Source: Nonomuraea gerenzanensis (GTDB lineage: Bacteria; Actinomycetota; Actinomycetes; Streptosporangiales; Streptosporangiaceae). Taken from it: DNA of 64,000 nucleotides. The stretch lies in the NCBI RefSeq assembly GCF_020215645.1, contig NZ_CP084058.1, positions 3,286,001 to 3,350,000 of the forward strand, given 5' to 3'. The notes below the pieces were generated by a model, which saw only the letters and a program-made list of their open reading frames with translations, was not told the DNA's origin and ran no database searches. A program made the position numbers and the translations under genes. Within the stretch, counting starts at the first letter, position 1. Each line of letters starts with the position of its first letter. Positions 15,767-23,252 of the stretch are shown here, piece after piece.

Positions 15767-16767
15767 TGACTACGAAGAGAGCGGGAAGCGGTGGTGTCGT
15801 CCTGATCCTCGGCGGATACGGCGCGGTCGGCCGCGAGGCCGCGCTGGCCCTGTCAGGACGTCCCGGCACGCGGGTGATCGTCGCCGGCCGCCATCCCGGC
15901 CGGGCCCGGCCCCTTCCCGGCGTGACACCGGTACGCGTGGACGCCGCCGACCCCGCCGGCCTGGCCAGAGCTCTGGAGGGCGTCACGACGGTGCTCATGT
16001 GCGCCGAGACCGGCGACGCCTCCGTCGCCCGCGCCTGCCTGGAGCGCGGCATCGGCTACGTCGACGTGTCGGCCTCCCACGACGTGCTGGCCTCGATCGA
16101 GGAGCTGGACGACCTCGCCACGGCACACGGCACGACCGCCGCCCTGAGCGCCGGCCTCGTCCCCGGCGTCACCAACCTGCTGGCCCGCGTGGTCGCCGAG
16201 CGGTCACTGGGCAGCGACCTGCGCATCGGCGTGCTGCTCGGCTCGGGGGAGCAGCACGGCTCCGCGGCGATCGCCTGGACGCTCGACGGGCTCGGCGTGC
16301 TCGAAGGATCGTGGACGATGGCCTTCCCCGAGCCGTACGGAACCCGTACCGTGCATCGCTTCCCCTTCTCCGACCAGTACACGCTGCCCCGCACGATCGC
16401 CGTGCCGGCCGCCCGCACGGGCCTGTGCCTCGACTCCCGCCTGTTCACCACGCTGTTTGCCGCCGCCCGGCAGCCCGCCGTCGCAGGGCTGCTGCGCCGT
16501 CCCCGCACACGAGAGCTGCTGCTCAAGGCGCTGACGAAGATCCACCTCGGCGGTGAAGGGTTCGCCGTGACGGTCAACGCCGGGGCGGCTCAGGCGTCGT
16601 TCAGCGGGCGCTCGCAGAGTCGTGCAACTGGACGCGCAGCCGCGCTGCTCGTCCGCCACCTGCCGGGGCTGCCGGCCGGCGTGCGCCACATCGAGCAACT
16701 GGTGGACCCGATCGCCTTCCTGACCGAGCTGGCCGCCGACGGGTACGTCCTCGACGTTGATGGCTGA
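15766..16767 (+). CDS. saccharopine dehydrogenase-like NAD(P)-binding protein
   Basis: A 333-residue protein with an N-terminal Rossmann fold (VVLILGGYGAVGREAALAL, then VIVAGRHPGRA), continuing as TTVLMCAETGDASVARACLERGIGYVDVSASHDV. This is the pattern of saccharopine-dehydrogenase-like/trans-acting enoyl reductase proteins. The second half (GLVPGVTNLLARVV onward) carries the alpha/beta substrate domain. Which substrate it reduces is unknown. The GTG at 15766 overlaps the end of the operator repeat and lies where transcription should begin, so a leaderless message is likely. With its TetR partner broken, expression is probably constitutive. Confidence 0.82.
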   Translation: MTTKRAGSGGVVLILGGYGAVGREAALALSGRPGTRVIVAGRHPGRARPLPGVTPVRVDAADPAGLARALEGVTTVLMCAETGDASVARACLERGIGYVDVSASHDVLASIEELDDLATAHGTTAALSAGLVPGVTNLLARVVAERSLGSDLRIGVLLGSGEQHGSAAIAWTLDGLGVLEGSWTMAFPEPYGTRTVHRFPFSDQYTLPRTIAVPAARTGLCLDSRLFTTLFAAARQPAVAGLLRRPRTRELLLKALTKIHLGGEGFAVTVNAGAAQASFSGRSQSRATGRAAALLVRHLPGLPAGVRHIEQLVDPIAFLTELAADGYVLDVDG

Positions 16768-16788
16768 ATCGCTCGGCAGGCCAACCTG

Positions 16789-17775
16789 TCAGCCGGGGTC
16801 GAGCCAGCCGAGCCGGGCCGCCCGCACGCCTGCCTGGAACCGGCTGCTCGCGCCCAGTACCGCCGTCAGCTCGCTGACCAGCCGGGTGATGGTCCGCGTC
16901 GAAACGCCCATGCTGCGCGCGATGGCGGAGTCCTTCGCCCCCGCGGCGAGCATGCGGAGAACCGCGAGCTGCTGCTCGGTGAGCGACACGCCATCGGCTG
17001 ACCGTGGAACGTCCTCGGGCTCCGAGGCCGTCGTCCAGCAGTAGTCGTAGATCGCCGCCAGGGACCTCACCACGCCGCCGCCGCGAATCAGCACGGTGCC
17101 GGCCTGTAGCGACTCCGGATCGGCTTGGACCACGGCGGTGTGACGGTCGTAGATGAGCATGCGCGTGGGGATCACGGGCGTGACGCGCACCTCGATGCCG
17201 CATCTGCGCCATTCGCCCATGAACTCACGGATCAGCGGGTTCGACATGGCGATCTGCGCGTGCAGAGCGCGCAACCGTACGCCGTTGCGGGCGGTGGTCT
17301 CGCTACGGGCCAGGCCCGCCTCCAGCGACTCGCGGGTCCACGGCGCGACCGGATGCATGCCGAGCACTTCGTGTTCAGCCTGTTCGGCCAGCTCGTCAAT
17401 GCGCTCGGACAGGTGTTCGCGGCGGTCGGGCCAGGGGAAGAACTCCACATGCGCGTGGTTGTCCGCCGGTCCGGACATGCCGAGATAATGCTTCGCCAGC
17501 GAAGCCGTCTTGACATGCTGCTCGACCAGGCTGTCGAGCAGCCGATGGCTGCTCTGCAGGCTCCGGTTGAGCGCGGTGGCGACGTCGGCGGCGGTCTGCG
17601 TCTCAGGATTCAGCAGCTGGAGCCGGACGAGCTGGGAGCGAGCGCGGTCGATGTCCGCCGCCGCCAGGCGCAGCTGCTCGGCGGCCTCGGGCAACGACTC
17701 TCCTCGGTCCCGCATGCGGGCGTACAAGGAACGCGCCACACTGTCATCCGCAGCAAGCGGCCCCCCGTCCACCAC
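16789..17775 (-). CDS. LuxR-type helix-turn-helix transcriptional regulator
   Basis: A 328-residue one-component regulator. The C-terminal 60 residues form a LuxR/GerE-like HTH: LTEQQLAVLRMLAAGAKDSAIARSMGV followed by the recognition helix STRTITRLVSELTAVLGA. The N-terminal part begins with a helix-rich region (EAAEQLRLAAADIDRARSQLVRLQLL). The middle contains a phospholipase-D-like or TrmB-sensor-like beta/alpha domain (RVTPVIPTRMLIYDRHTAVVQADP) of the kind found in many actinobacterial regulators of this class. The GTG at 17775 has AAGGGAG five bases upstream. No dedicated target is obvious; it converges with the dehydrogenase gene and diverges from the HMA protein gene. Confidence 0.85.
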   Translation of the reverse strand: MVDGGPLAADDSVARSLYARMRDRGESLPEAAEQLRLAAADIDRARSQLVRLQLLNPETQTAADVATALNRSLQSSHRLLDSLVEQHVKTASLAKHYLGMSGPADNHAHVEFFPWPDRREHLSERIDELAEQAEHEVLGMHPVAPWTRESLEAGLARSETTARNGVRLRALHAQIAMSNPLIREFMGEWRRCGIEVRVTPVIPTRMLIYDRHTAVVQADPESLQAGTVLIRGGGVVRSLAAIYDYCWTTASEPEDVPRSADGVSLTEQQLAVLRMLAAGAKDSAIARSMGVSTRTITRLVSELTAVLGASSRFQAGVRAARLGWLDPG

Positions 17776-17961
17776 CGAACTCCCTTCCTGGCGCTGGTTC
17801 AACGCTGAACAGTGACATATCCGGCCCTTTGTGGCAAAAGGTTCCGGTTTCCGCCATGTCGCGTTTCGGAAGCGTCTGATACCTCCACGCCGGTACTTCT
17901 GTGCAGCACGATCTGTGCTGACGCGGCGCAGTACTCGCCGTGAAGCAGAAGGAGGAATCCA

Positions 17962-18195
17962 ATGATCACTGTTGCCTACAGCCTCGTCGCCTACCGCATC
18001 ACCGGCCTGTCCCCAGAGACCTGTGATCACTGCCTGGCCGCCATCAAGTCGGAGCTCATCCAGGTGCCAGGAGTCGTCGGTGTGGAGGTCGATCCGGCTG
18101 CGGGGCGGGTGAGCGTCCTGACTGACGGCCCTGTCGGCGAGGAACAGGTCCGCGTGGCCGTGGAAGCCGCCGGTTGCGCCGTCGCGGACTCCTGA
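17962..18195 (+). CDS. small HMA-domain metal-binding protein (CopZ-like)
   Basis: A 77-residue single heavy-metal-associated domain with the ferredoxin-like beta-alpha-beta-beta-alpha-beta pattern. The metal loop is GLSPETCDHC with Cys21 and Cys24, close to the classical GMTCxxC of copper chaperones. GVVGVEVDPAAGRVSVLTDG and the AVEAAGCAV helix complete the fold. The Met before the first Cys is absent (Glu-Thr instead), so metal preference may differ. AAGGAGGA lies four bases before the ATG. It has no adjacent P-type ATPase and stands alone, with a GGTGGACCC hairpin behind it. Confidence 0.85.
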   Translation: MITVAYSLVAYRITGLSPETCDHCLAAIKSELIQVPGVVGVEVDPAAGRVSVLTDGPVGEEQVRVAVEAAGCAVADS

Positions 18196-18208
18196 GGGTT
18201 TGGGCACC

Positions 18209-18237
18209 GGGTCCACCGGCACCGTTCTGGTGGACCC
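18209..18237 (+). terminator. hairpin downstream of the HMA gene
   Basis: Perfect 9-bp stem GGGTCCACC / GGTGGACCC with an 11-base loop, 13 bases past the stop codon. It has no T-tract, so termination efficiency is uncertain. Confidence 0.45.
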
Positions 18238-18418
18238 ACTTCAGTCGCCGACTCTGACCCTACTAGGGAACCTTGCAGATCAGGGCTACGGCGACGACAC
18301 GCGTGCATGGTGCTGTGCCACACCAGGATCGGTGCGGCCGGGGCGTGCTGGTGGCGTGGTGCTGTGTTGCCCGGTCATGTTGGTCGGCCGCGGCGGGTGG
18401 GCGTCATAGGGTGGTCGC

Positions 18419-19027
18419 ATGGTGAAGGCCGCCTCACGACAGTCCGTGCCCGTCCGGCGAGCCGACGCCGAGCGCAACATCGCGGCCATCCTCGCAGCGG
18501 CTACGCGCCTGCTGAGCTCCGACCCGGCCGCCAGTGTCGCGGCCATCGCCAAGGCCGCCGGGGTGGGACGAGTGACCCTGTACGGGCACTTCCCGTCGCG
18601 TGAGGCGCTGGTGGAGGCGGTGCTGAACCACGTGATCGGCGCTGCGGACGCGGCGCTGGAGGACCCGGCGCTGGAGACCGTGCCGGCGCCGGAGGCCATG
18701 GCGGCCCTGCTGCGTTCGTCGTGGGAGATCCTCGACCAGCACCGCCGGCTTTTCGTGGCCGCCGATCGGACGATGGCGACCGAGCGGATCAGGCAGCACC
18801 ATGACCGGCCTCTGCGCCGGGTGGAACGGCTCATCGAGCGCGGGCGGCGTAACGGTGACTTCCGCACCGACCTGCCGCTTTCCTGGCTGGTGTCGATGTT
18901 CTTCTCACTCGTGCACGGCGCCGCTCAGGAGCGCGAGGCGGGCCGGCTGGCTCCCGAGGACGTGGAGCGCGTGCTGATCACCAGCATGCTGTCGCTACTG
19001 ACGGACGGCGTGCCCGCCTCTTCCTGA
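18419..19027 (+). CDS. TetR-family transcriptional regulator
   Basis: A 202-residue regulator. The DNA-binding domain is at residues 18-65: RNIAAILAAATRLLSSDP, AASVAAIAKAAGVGRVTLYGHFPSREALVEAVL, with YGHF marking the end of the recognition helix. The rest is the helical ligand-binding domain. Only 38 bases separate its stop from the operator in front of the DHA2 exporter, which it probably represses. The ATG at 18419 lies close behind a TCATAGGGT -10-like sequence, so the transcript may be leaderless. The inducing ligand is presumably a substrate of the exporter. Confidence 0.88.
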   Translation: MVKAASRQSVPVRRADAERNIAAILAAATRLLSSDPAASVAAIAKAAGVGRVTLYGHFPSREALVEAVLNHVIGAADAALEDPALETVPAPEAMAALLRSSWEILDQHRRLFVAADRTMATERIRQHHDRPLRRVERLIERGRRNGDFRTDLPLSWLVSMFFSLVHGAAQEREAGRLAPEDVERVLITSMLSLLTDGVPASS

Positions 19028-19065
19028 AACTCGTCATGCCCTACCGGGGTATCCGCATGCGTGCT

Positions 19066-19089
19066 AACTTGAACATCACTGTTCGAGTT
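19066..19089. promoter_or_regulatory. operator AACTTGAAC-N6-GTTCGAGTT before the DHA2 exporter
   Basis: Inverted repeat AACTTGAAC (19066-19074) and GTTCGAGTT (19081-19089), one mismatch in nine. The repeat overlaps a TTGAAC -35-like box. It is 12 bases before the exporter ATG at 19102, as expected for repression by the upstream TetR. Confidence 0.6.
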
Positions 19090-19101
19090 AAGGGGTTCTG
19101 G

Positions 19102-20526
19102 ATGATAGAAACCAAGTCTCCGCACGCGTCTGCGCCTGCTGGCGGATGGACCGTGCTGGTGCTGCTGTGCCTGGCCCAGTTCATGCTGATCGTGGACATC
19201 ACCGTGGTTCAGGTCGCGCTGCCCGCGATCGGCACGGACCTGGCGCTCGGCCGCGAGGCGCTGACCTGGGTGGTGACCACGTACACGCTGTGCTTCGGCG
19301 GCCTGATGGTGCTCGGCGGGCGGCTGGCCGACGCGCTCGGCGCGCGCCGGACGCTGCTCGCCGGGCTGGGGCTGTTCACGGCGGCCTCACTGCTGTGCGG
19401 GCTGGCCGCCACCGGCCCAGCACTGCTGGCCGGGCGGGCGCTGCAAGGGGTGGGGGCCGCGCTGCTCAGCCCCGCCGCCCTGGCCGTGATCACCGCCACC
19501 TTCCACGGCCCGCGGCGCGGGCGGGCGCTCGGTGTGTGGGCCGCCATCGGCGGCACGGGAGCGGCCCTGGGGGTGCTGCTCGGCGGCATCCTGACCGCCG
19601 GCCCGGGCTGGACCTGGGCGTTCTTCGTGAACGTGCCCATCGGACTGCTCGTGCTCGCCGCCATCCCCGCCGTCGTGCCCGCCACGCGGGGACGGGCGGA
19701 GCCGGTCGACGTGCCCGGGGCGCTGATCGTCACGGCCGCGACGGCGCTGCTGATCTACGGGCTCGTCACCGCGGGCGACGCCGGCTGGGGCGCGGCCGGC
19801 ACGGTGCTGCCGCTGACCGGCGCGGGGCTGCTCTACGCGCTGTTCGTGCTGGTGGAGCGGTCGGTACGGGCTCCGCTCATGCGCGCCGCCACCCTGGCCA
19901 GGCGGCCGGTCATCTCCGGCACGTTTGTCATGCTCGTCGCCACCGGGCTCATGCTGGGCCTGTTCTTCCTCAGCTCGCTCTATTTGCAGCGGGTGATGGG
20001 GTTCGGCCCGCTGCGGACCGGGCTGCTGTTCCTGCCCGTGGCGATCGCCATCACGATCGGCGCCCAGGCGGGCGGGCACCTGATCGGCAGGCTCGGCGGG
20101 CGGCCGGTGGCGGTGGCCTCGTTCGTGCTGACGGCGGCGGGCGCGGCGCTGATGACCCGCATCTCACCGGACGCCGACCCGTACCTGACGCTGCTGCCCG
20201 GATTCGTCCTGGCGGCGCTCGGCATCGGGCCGGCGTTCGTCACCGCCACCACGACGACCATGGCCAACATCCCGCCCGGCGAGAACGGCGTCGCCTCCGG
20301 CGTCATCAACACCTTCCACGAGCTCGGCGGCTCGATCGGCGTGGCGGTCGTCTCGACCGTGGCCGCGGCGAGCCTGGCGCCCGGCGGCGCGGGCGGCGTC
20401 GGCGGGTTCGTCTCCGGGCTGACACTCTGCGCGGTGGTGGCCGGCGTCGCGGCGGTCGTGTCACTCGGCCTGGTCCCGCCGGGCCGGCCCGCTGCGGCCT
20501 TCGTCGGGCACGGCCATGGGCACTGA
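19102..20526 (+). CDS. MFS transporter, DHA2 family (EmrB/QacA type)
   Basis: A 474-residue exporter with about 14 transmembrane segments. Helix 1 reads LAQFMLIVDITVVQVALPAIGTDL, the DHA2 signature containing the conserved Asp. Motif A is GGRLADALGARRTLLAG, and motif C is IGGTGAALGVLLGGILTAGPGWTWAFFVNVPIG. The C-terminus is His/Gly-rich (FVGHGHGH). These proteins are proton-driven multidrug antiporters in the cytoplasmic membrane. The start at 19102 (MIETKSPH) is placed after the operator and AAGGGG. The stop codon lies inside the first copy of a 16-bp tandem repeat. Confidence 0.9.
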   Translation: MIETKSPHASAPAGGWTVLVLLCLAQFMLIVDITVVQVALPAIGTDLALGREALTWVVTTYTLCFGGLMVLGGRLADALGARRTLLAGLGLFTAASLLCGLAATGPALLAGRALQGVGAALLSPAALAVITATFHGPRRGRALGVWAAIGGTGAALGVLLGGILTAGPGWTWAFFVNVPIGLLVLAAIPAVVPATRGRAEPVDVPGALIVTAATALLIYGLVTAGDAGWGAAGTVLPLTGAGLLYALFVLVERSVRAPLMRAATLARRPVISGTFVMLVATGLMLGLFFLSSLYLQRVMGFGPLRTGLLFLPVAIAITIGAQAGGHLIGRLGGRPVAVASFVLTAAGAALMTRISPDADPYLTLLPGFVLAALGIGPAFVTATTTTMANIPPGENGVASGVINTFHELGGSIGVAVVSTVAAASLAPGGAGGVGGFVSGLTLCAVVAGVAAVVSLGLVPPGRPAAAFVGHGHGH

Positions 20527-20626
20527 GGCGCATGGGCACTGAGGCGCATGGGCACTGAGGCGCATGGGCACTGAGGCGCATGGGCACTGAGGCGCATGGA
20601 CACTGAGGCGCATGGGCACTGAGGCG
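20515..20626. repeat. 16-bp tandem repeat, seven copies
   Basis: Seven head-to-tail copies of CATGGGCACTGAGGCG, starting at 20515, 20531, 20547, 20563, 20579, 20595 and 20611. Only copy six differs, with one G-to-A change. The TGA stop of the DHA2 exporter (20524-20526) lies in copy one, so the array forms its 3' end. Near-identity of copies indicates recent slippage expansion. Confidence 0.97.
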
Positions 20627-20670
20627 TCGAGAGCATGGCCGCCGCGCCTCGATGCGGGTAGCGACGGGTG

Positions 20671-21342
20671 TCAGCGGGCCTCGGTCGTGCCGTAGGCGAG
20701 CCATCCCAGGTCACGGAAGCCGGCGGCCTCCGCCACGGCGGCGGAGGCCAGGTTGACGGGATCGTGCATGTCGGTGGGCAGGGCGCCTTCGTCCAGCACA
20801 CGCCTGGCCGCCTGTGCGACGAGCCTGCGCGCCAGACCGCGGCCGCGTGCCGGGGGAGCGGTCACGACGGCCAGCTCGTGCCCGTAGGCGTCGTGCCGCT
20901 TGATGCCCACCCCCGCCAGATGCTCTCCTGTCGCGGGGTCCGTGGCCGCCAGGACCTCCCCGTCGAACGGCAGCAACCAGTCCGGCACGCCGGGCGCGTC
21001 GGCGGGCACCCATTCGCCGGCGTCGGGCAAGGATTCCGGGCGGGTGGTCCAGCGGTAGACGGCGGTGAACCAGCCGCGTTCAGGGAAGCCCACCAGGTTA
21101 GGGATCATCGGTCCCACGAGGTCGAGATCCCCGTCCTTCGCGTACTGCTTGCTCACGCTCGCGGCGGCGTGCGGCGGGACCGACAACACCCCGCCCTCAG
21201 GGCTCGACACTCCGAGGGCGGGGTGCAGCTTGCCGTCCCAGCCGGGCCGCTCCCGTGCCGGCGAGCCGATGACGTCCAGCTTGATAGTCGTGGGCCAGCC
21301 GCCCAGCCAATGAGACAGCTGCCGAACCAGCAAGCGCTCCAT
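20671..21342 (-). CDS. GNAT-family N-acetyltransferase
   Basis: A 223-residue protein whose last 100 residues form a GNAT domain: LPFDGEVLAATDPATGEHLAGVGIKRH, the acetyl-CoA-binding APPARGRGLARRLVAQAARRVLDEGA, and the LASAAVAEAAGFRDLGWLAYG terminal block. The N-terminal 120 residues are less typical and may form a second, degenerate GNAT repeat. The ATG at 21342 has GAAGGG seven bases upstream; another ATG two codons earlier is less well placed. It diverges from the AhpD-like gene across a short region with a TACCC-N5-GGGTA palindrome. The substrate is unknown. Confidence 0.82.
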   Translation of the reverse strand: MERLLVRQLSHWLGGWPTTIKLDVIGSPARERPGWDGKLHPALGVSSPEGGVLSVPPHAAASVSKQYAKDGDLDLVGPMIPNLVGFPERGWFTAVYRWTTRPESLPDAGEWVPADAPGVPDWLLPFDGEVLAATDPATGEHLAGVGIKRHDAYGHELAVVTAPPARGRGLARRLVAQAARRVLDEGALPTDMHDPVNLASAAVAEAAGFRDLGWLAYGTTEAR

Positions 21343-21358
21343 CGTCATTCCCTTCTTG

Positions 21359-21373
21359 TACCCTAGGGGGGTA
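21359..21373. promoter_or_regulatory. TACCC-N5-GGGTA palindrome
   Basis: Located between the divergent GNAT (start 21342) and AhpD-like (start 21403) genes. Its G-rich TACCC...GGGTA layout resembles CsoR/FrmR-family operators. Similar sequences occur at 19042 (TACC-GG-GGTA) and 22106. Confidence 0.45.
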
Positions 21374-21402
21374 TGGTACATCGATGGCACTGAGGAGGAC
21401 AC

Positions 21403-21930
21403 GTGAGACGTTTCGCCCCGCTTGAGCCCGCGACCGCGCCCGGCAGGTCGAAGGAGCTGCTGCAGGACATCCTGGACAGAAGAGGCAGTGTGGGAGAGAT
21501 GGCCGCCACCATGGCGCACTCCCCGGCGCTGCTAGAGGGCTATCTGAACCTGTCCCGCGCCATGAAACGGGTCAAGCTGCCGCGGGCCCTCAGCGAGAAG
21601 GTCTCGCTCGCCGTCCAGGAGTGGATCGGATGCGGCACCTGCATACAGGCGCACATCGAGGCCGGGCGCGCGGCCGGGCTCAGCGAGGCCGACATCGCGC
21701 TGGCGCGGCAGGGCACGGCCGCCGACGCCAGGGAGGCGGCCCTGATCGCCGTGGCCGTCCGCGTGCTGGCCGAGCCGTCCTCCCTCACGGACGCCGACGT
21801 CGCCGAGCTGCGGGCGCGCGGGTGGAGCGACCGGATCATCGCAGAGATCGTCGGCGTGGTCGCCCTGAACCTCCTGACCGGCGCTTTCAATCTTCTGGTG
21901 GGCTTGCAGCCGGAGGAACGCACCGCATAG
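21403..21930 (+). CDS. carboxymuconolactone decarboxylase-family (AhpD-like) protein
   Basis: A 175-residue all-helical protein with the AhpD active-site layout EWIGCGTCIQAHIEAG (Cys77, Cys80, His84). It reduces peroxides or peroxidase partners through a CxxC disulfide in characterised relatives. It continues with the repeated AALIAVAVRVLAEPSSLTDADVAEL and IIAEIVGVVALNLLTGAFN helices. Two Cys plus His support a redox role rather than decarboxylation. The GTG at 21403 follows GAGGAGGA. It shares an intergenic region with the divergent GNAT gene, so both may be controlled through the palindrome at 21359. Confidence 0.87.
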   Translation: MRRFAPLEPATAPGRSKELLQDILDRRGSVGEMAATMAHSPALLEGYLNLSRAMKRVKLPRALSEKVSLAVQEWIGCGTCIQAHIEAGRAAGLSEADIALARQGTAADAREAALIAVAVRVLAEPSSLTDADVAELRARGWSDRIIAEIVGVVALNLLTGAFNLLVGLQPEERTA

Positions 21931-22105
21931 CCGCCATTGAGCGGCAGGTTGGCCCTGGAGGTGGACGCGCCAGGGGCTTGAAAGAGGTGCTTGCCGTGGA
22001 GGCCAGGTGTTGAGTCAGGGGGCGAGACGCCGGTGACACCCCTGGTGGCGGGGTTGTTCACTCTGACAACGGGTCCGGCAAGTCACGGCTCCTGGCTAGC
22101 GCTTG

Positions 22106-22122
22106 ATACCGGGCAGGGGTAT
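22106..22122. promoter_or_regulatory. ATACC-N7-GGTAT palindrome
   Basis: Lies 34 bases upstream of the truncated serine hydrolase gene. It resembles the site at 21359 and may be bound by the same type of regulator. Confidence 0.35.
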
Positions 22123-22156
22123 TTTCGGAGAAGTTGACGTGTGGGAGGCGTGCAGC

Positions 22157-22804
22157 ATGAGTGACGCATTCGGGAGGCCCGACGAGGCTCAGGTGGAGGG
22201 GTTCGTCGCGGACGGATACGGCAAGGTACGCGAGGTCTTCCAGAAGCTCGTCCACGACGGCCGGGAGACGGGGGCCGGCGTGTCGGTCTGGCGCGACGGG
22301 CAGGAGGTCGTCCGCCTGAGCGCGGGGTGGGCCGACGCCGCGCGGCGCCGTCCCTGGCACGGCGGCACGCTGGTCCAGCCGTACTCGCTGTCGAAGTCCT
22401 TCGTGACCCTCGCGGCCCTGGTGGCGGTGCGCGACGGCCTACTGGCACTCGACGAGCCGGTGGCCAGGTACTGGCCCGAGTACGGGGTCAGGGGCAAGGA
22501 CCGGACGACGCTGCGCCACGTTCTCACCCACCGGGCGGGCCAGCCGCGGTTCCCGGCGGAGGCGGCCGGCCTCGACCTGCTCGACGACGCCGGGCTGCGC
22601 GAGAGCCTGGCCCAGGCGGCGCCCGAGTACGTGCCGGGAACGTCGCTCGGCGAGCACGCGCTGACCTACGGGCATCTGGTGGACGGCATCCTGCGCGCGG
22701 GCGCCGGCACCACGCTGGGGGAGACGTTCATTGACCTCACGCGGCAGCTCAGGCAGGCCCGCGGCCCTCTGTCGTGGGCCCGCCTCATCGTGGTGGCGAA
22801 GTGA
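22157..22804 (+). pseudogene. serine hydrolase (beta-lactamase/EstB family), C-terminally truncated
   Basis: The N-terminal half of a class C beta-lactamase-like hydrolase. It has GAGVSVWRDGQEVVRLSAGWAD, the nucleophile motif SLSK (Ser77, Lys80), LRHVLTHRAGQ, and YGHLVDGILRAGAGTT, whose Tyr would be in the second catalytic motif. Relatives are usually 350-400 residues; here the homology stops near residue 195 and the frame ends at 215 in unrelated sequence. The KTG/HxG box and C-terminal domain are gone. GGAGG precedes the ATG. Next to it on the other strand is an IS30 remnant, so an insertion and deletion event probably removed the 3' half. Confidence 0.8.
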
Positions 22805-22824
22805 TCAGTGAGTTGCCTCCGGCG

Positions 22825-23217
22825 TCAGAGTTCATGACCTCTGACGGGGAAGGCGGTCCGCGGGTCGCGGTTGCGACGTACTACCCGGCTGGCCGTGGCC
22901 GAGTCGCGATCGAGCTCCCGGGCGATCGTACCCAGAGGGTTCCCGGCTCGGGGCGGATCGGCCATGACGATGCACTCTTCTTCCGAAGGAACCGTGGCGA
23001 GATGGCGTCGTCTCGGGCTGCTCGGTGATCGGTGGGCAGAAGCGCTCACGCCCGGCTCGGCCGACGATCTTCCTTCCGTACCTTCAGCGGGTGCCGGTCT
23101 TTGCGGTTGATGCCGAGTTCCCCGGCACGCAGCCGAGTTGCTCATCCCCTGCGCCATGAGGTGACGGTATTGATCAAGTCTGTCCGTGAGAGGGGCGGGT
23201 CCAAGCTTTACGGCCAT
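22825..23217 (-). pseudogene. IS30-family transposase remnant
   Basis: A degraded N-terminal part of an IS30-like transposase. LDQYRHLMAQGMSNSAACR matches the first helical domain, and SEEECIVMADPPRAGNPLGTIARELDRDSATASRVVRRNRDPRT matches the HTH region that normally reads ...IARELGRSPSTVSREVRRN. The stretch between them and the C-terminus are scrambled, and the whole DDE catalytic domain is missing. It sits between the truncated serine hydrolase and the rhamnosidase, marking an old insertion at the edge of the glycoside island. Confidence 0.75.
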
Positions 23218-23252
23218 CCGGCGCACCTTGGCCAAAGCAACACCCCACAGGG

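Noticed and set aside
20515..20626. CRISPR array
   Set aside because: The repeats are directly adjacent with no spacers and only 16 bases long; no cas genes are nearby.
20306..20801. Minus-strand frames rich in repeated PQCPCASVPMRLSAHA-like residues
   Set aside because: They are only translations of the 16-bp tandem repeat and of the antisense of the exporter gene.
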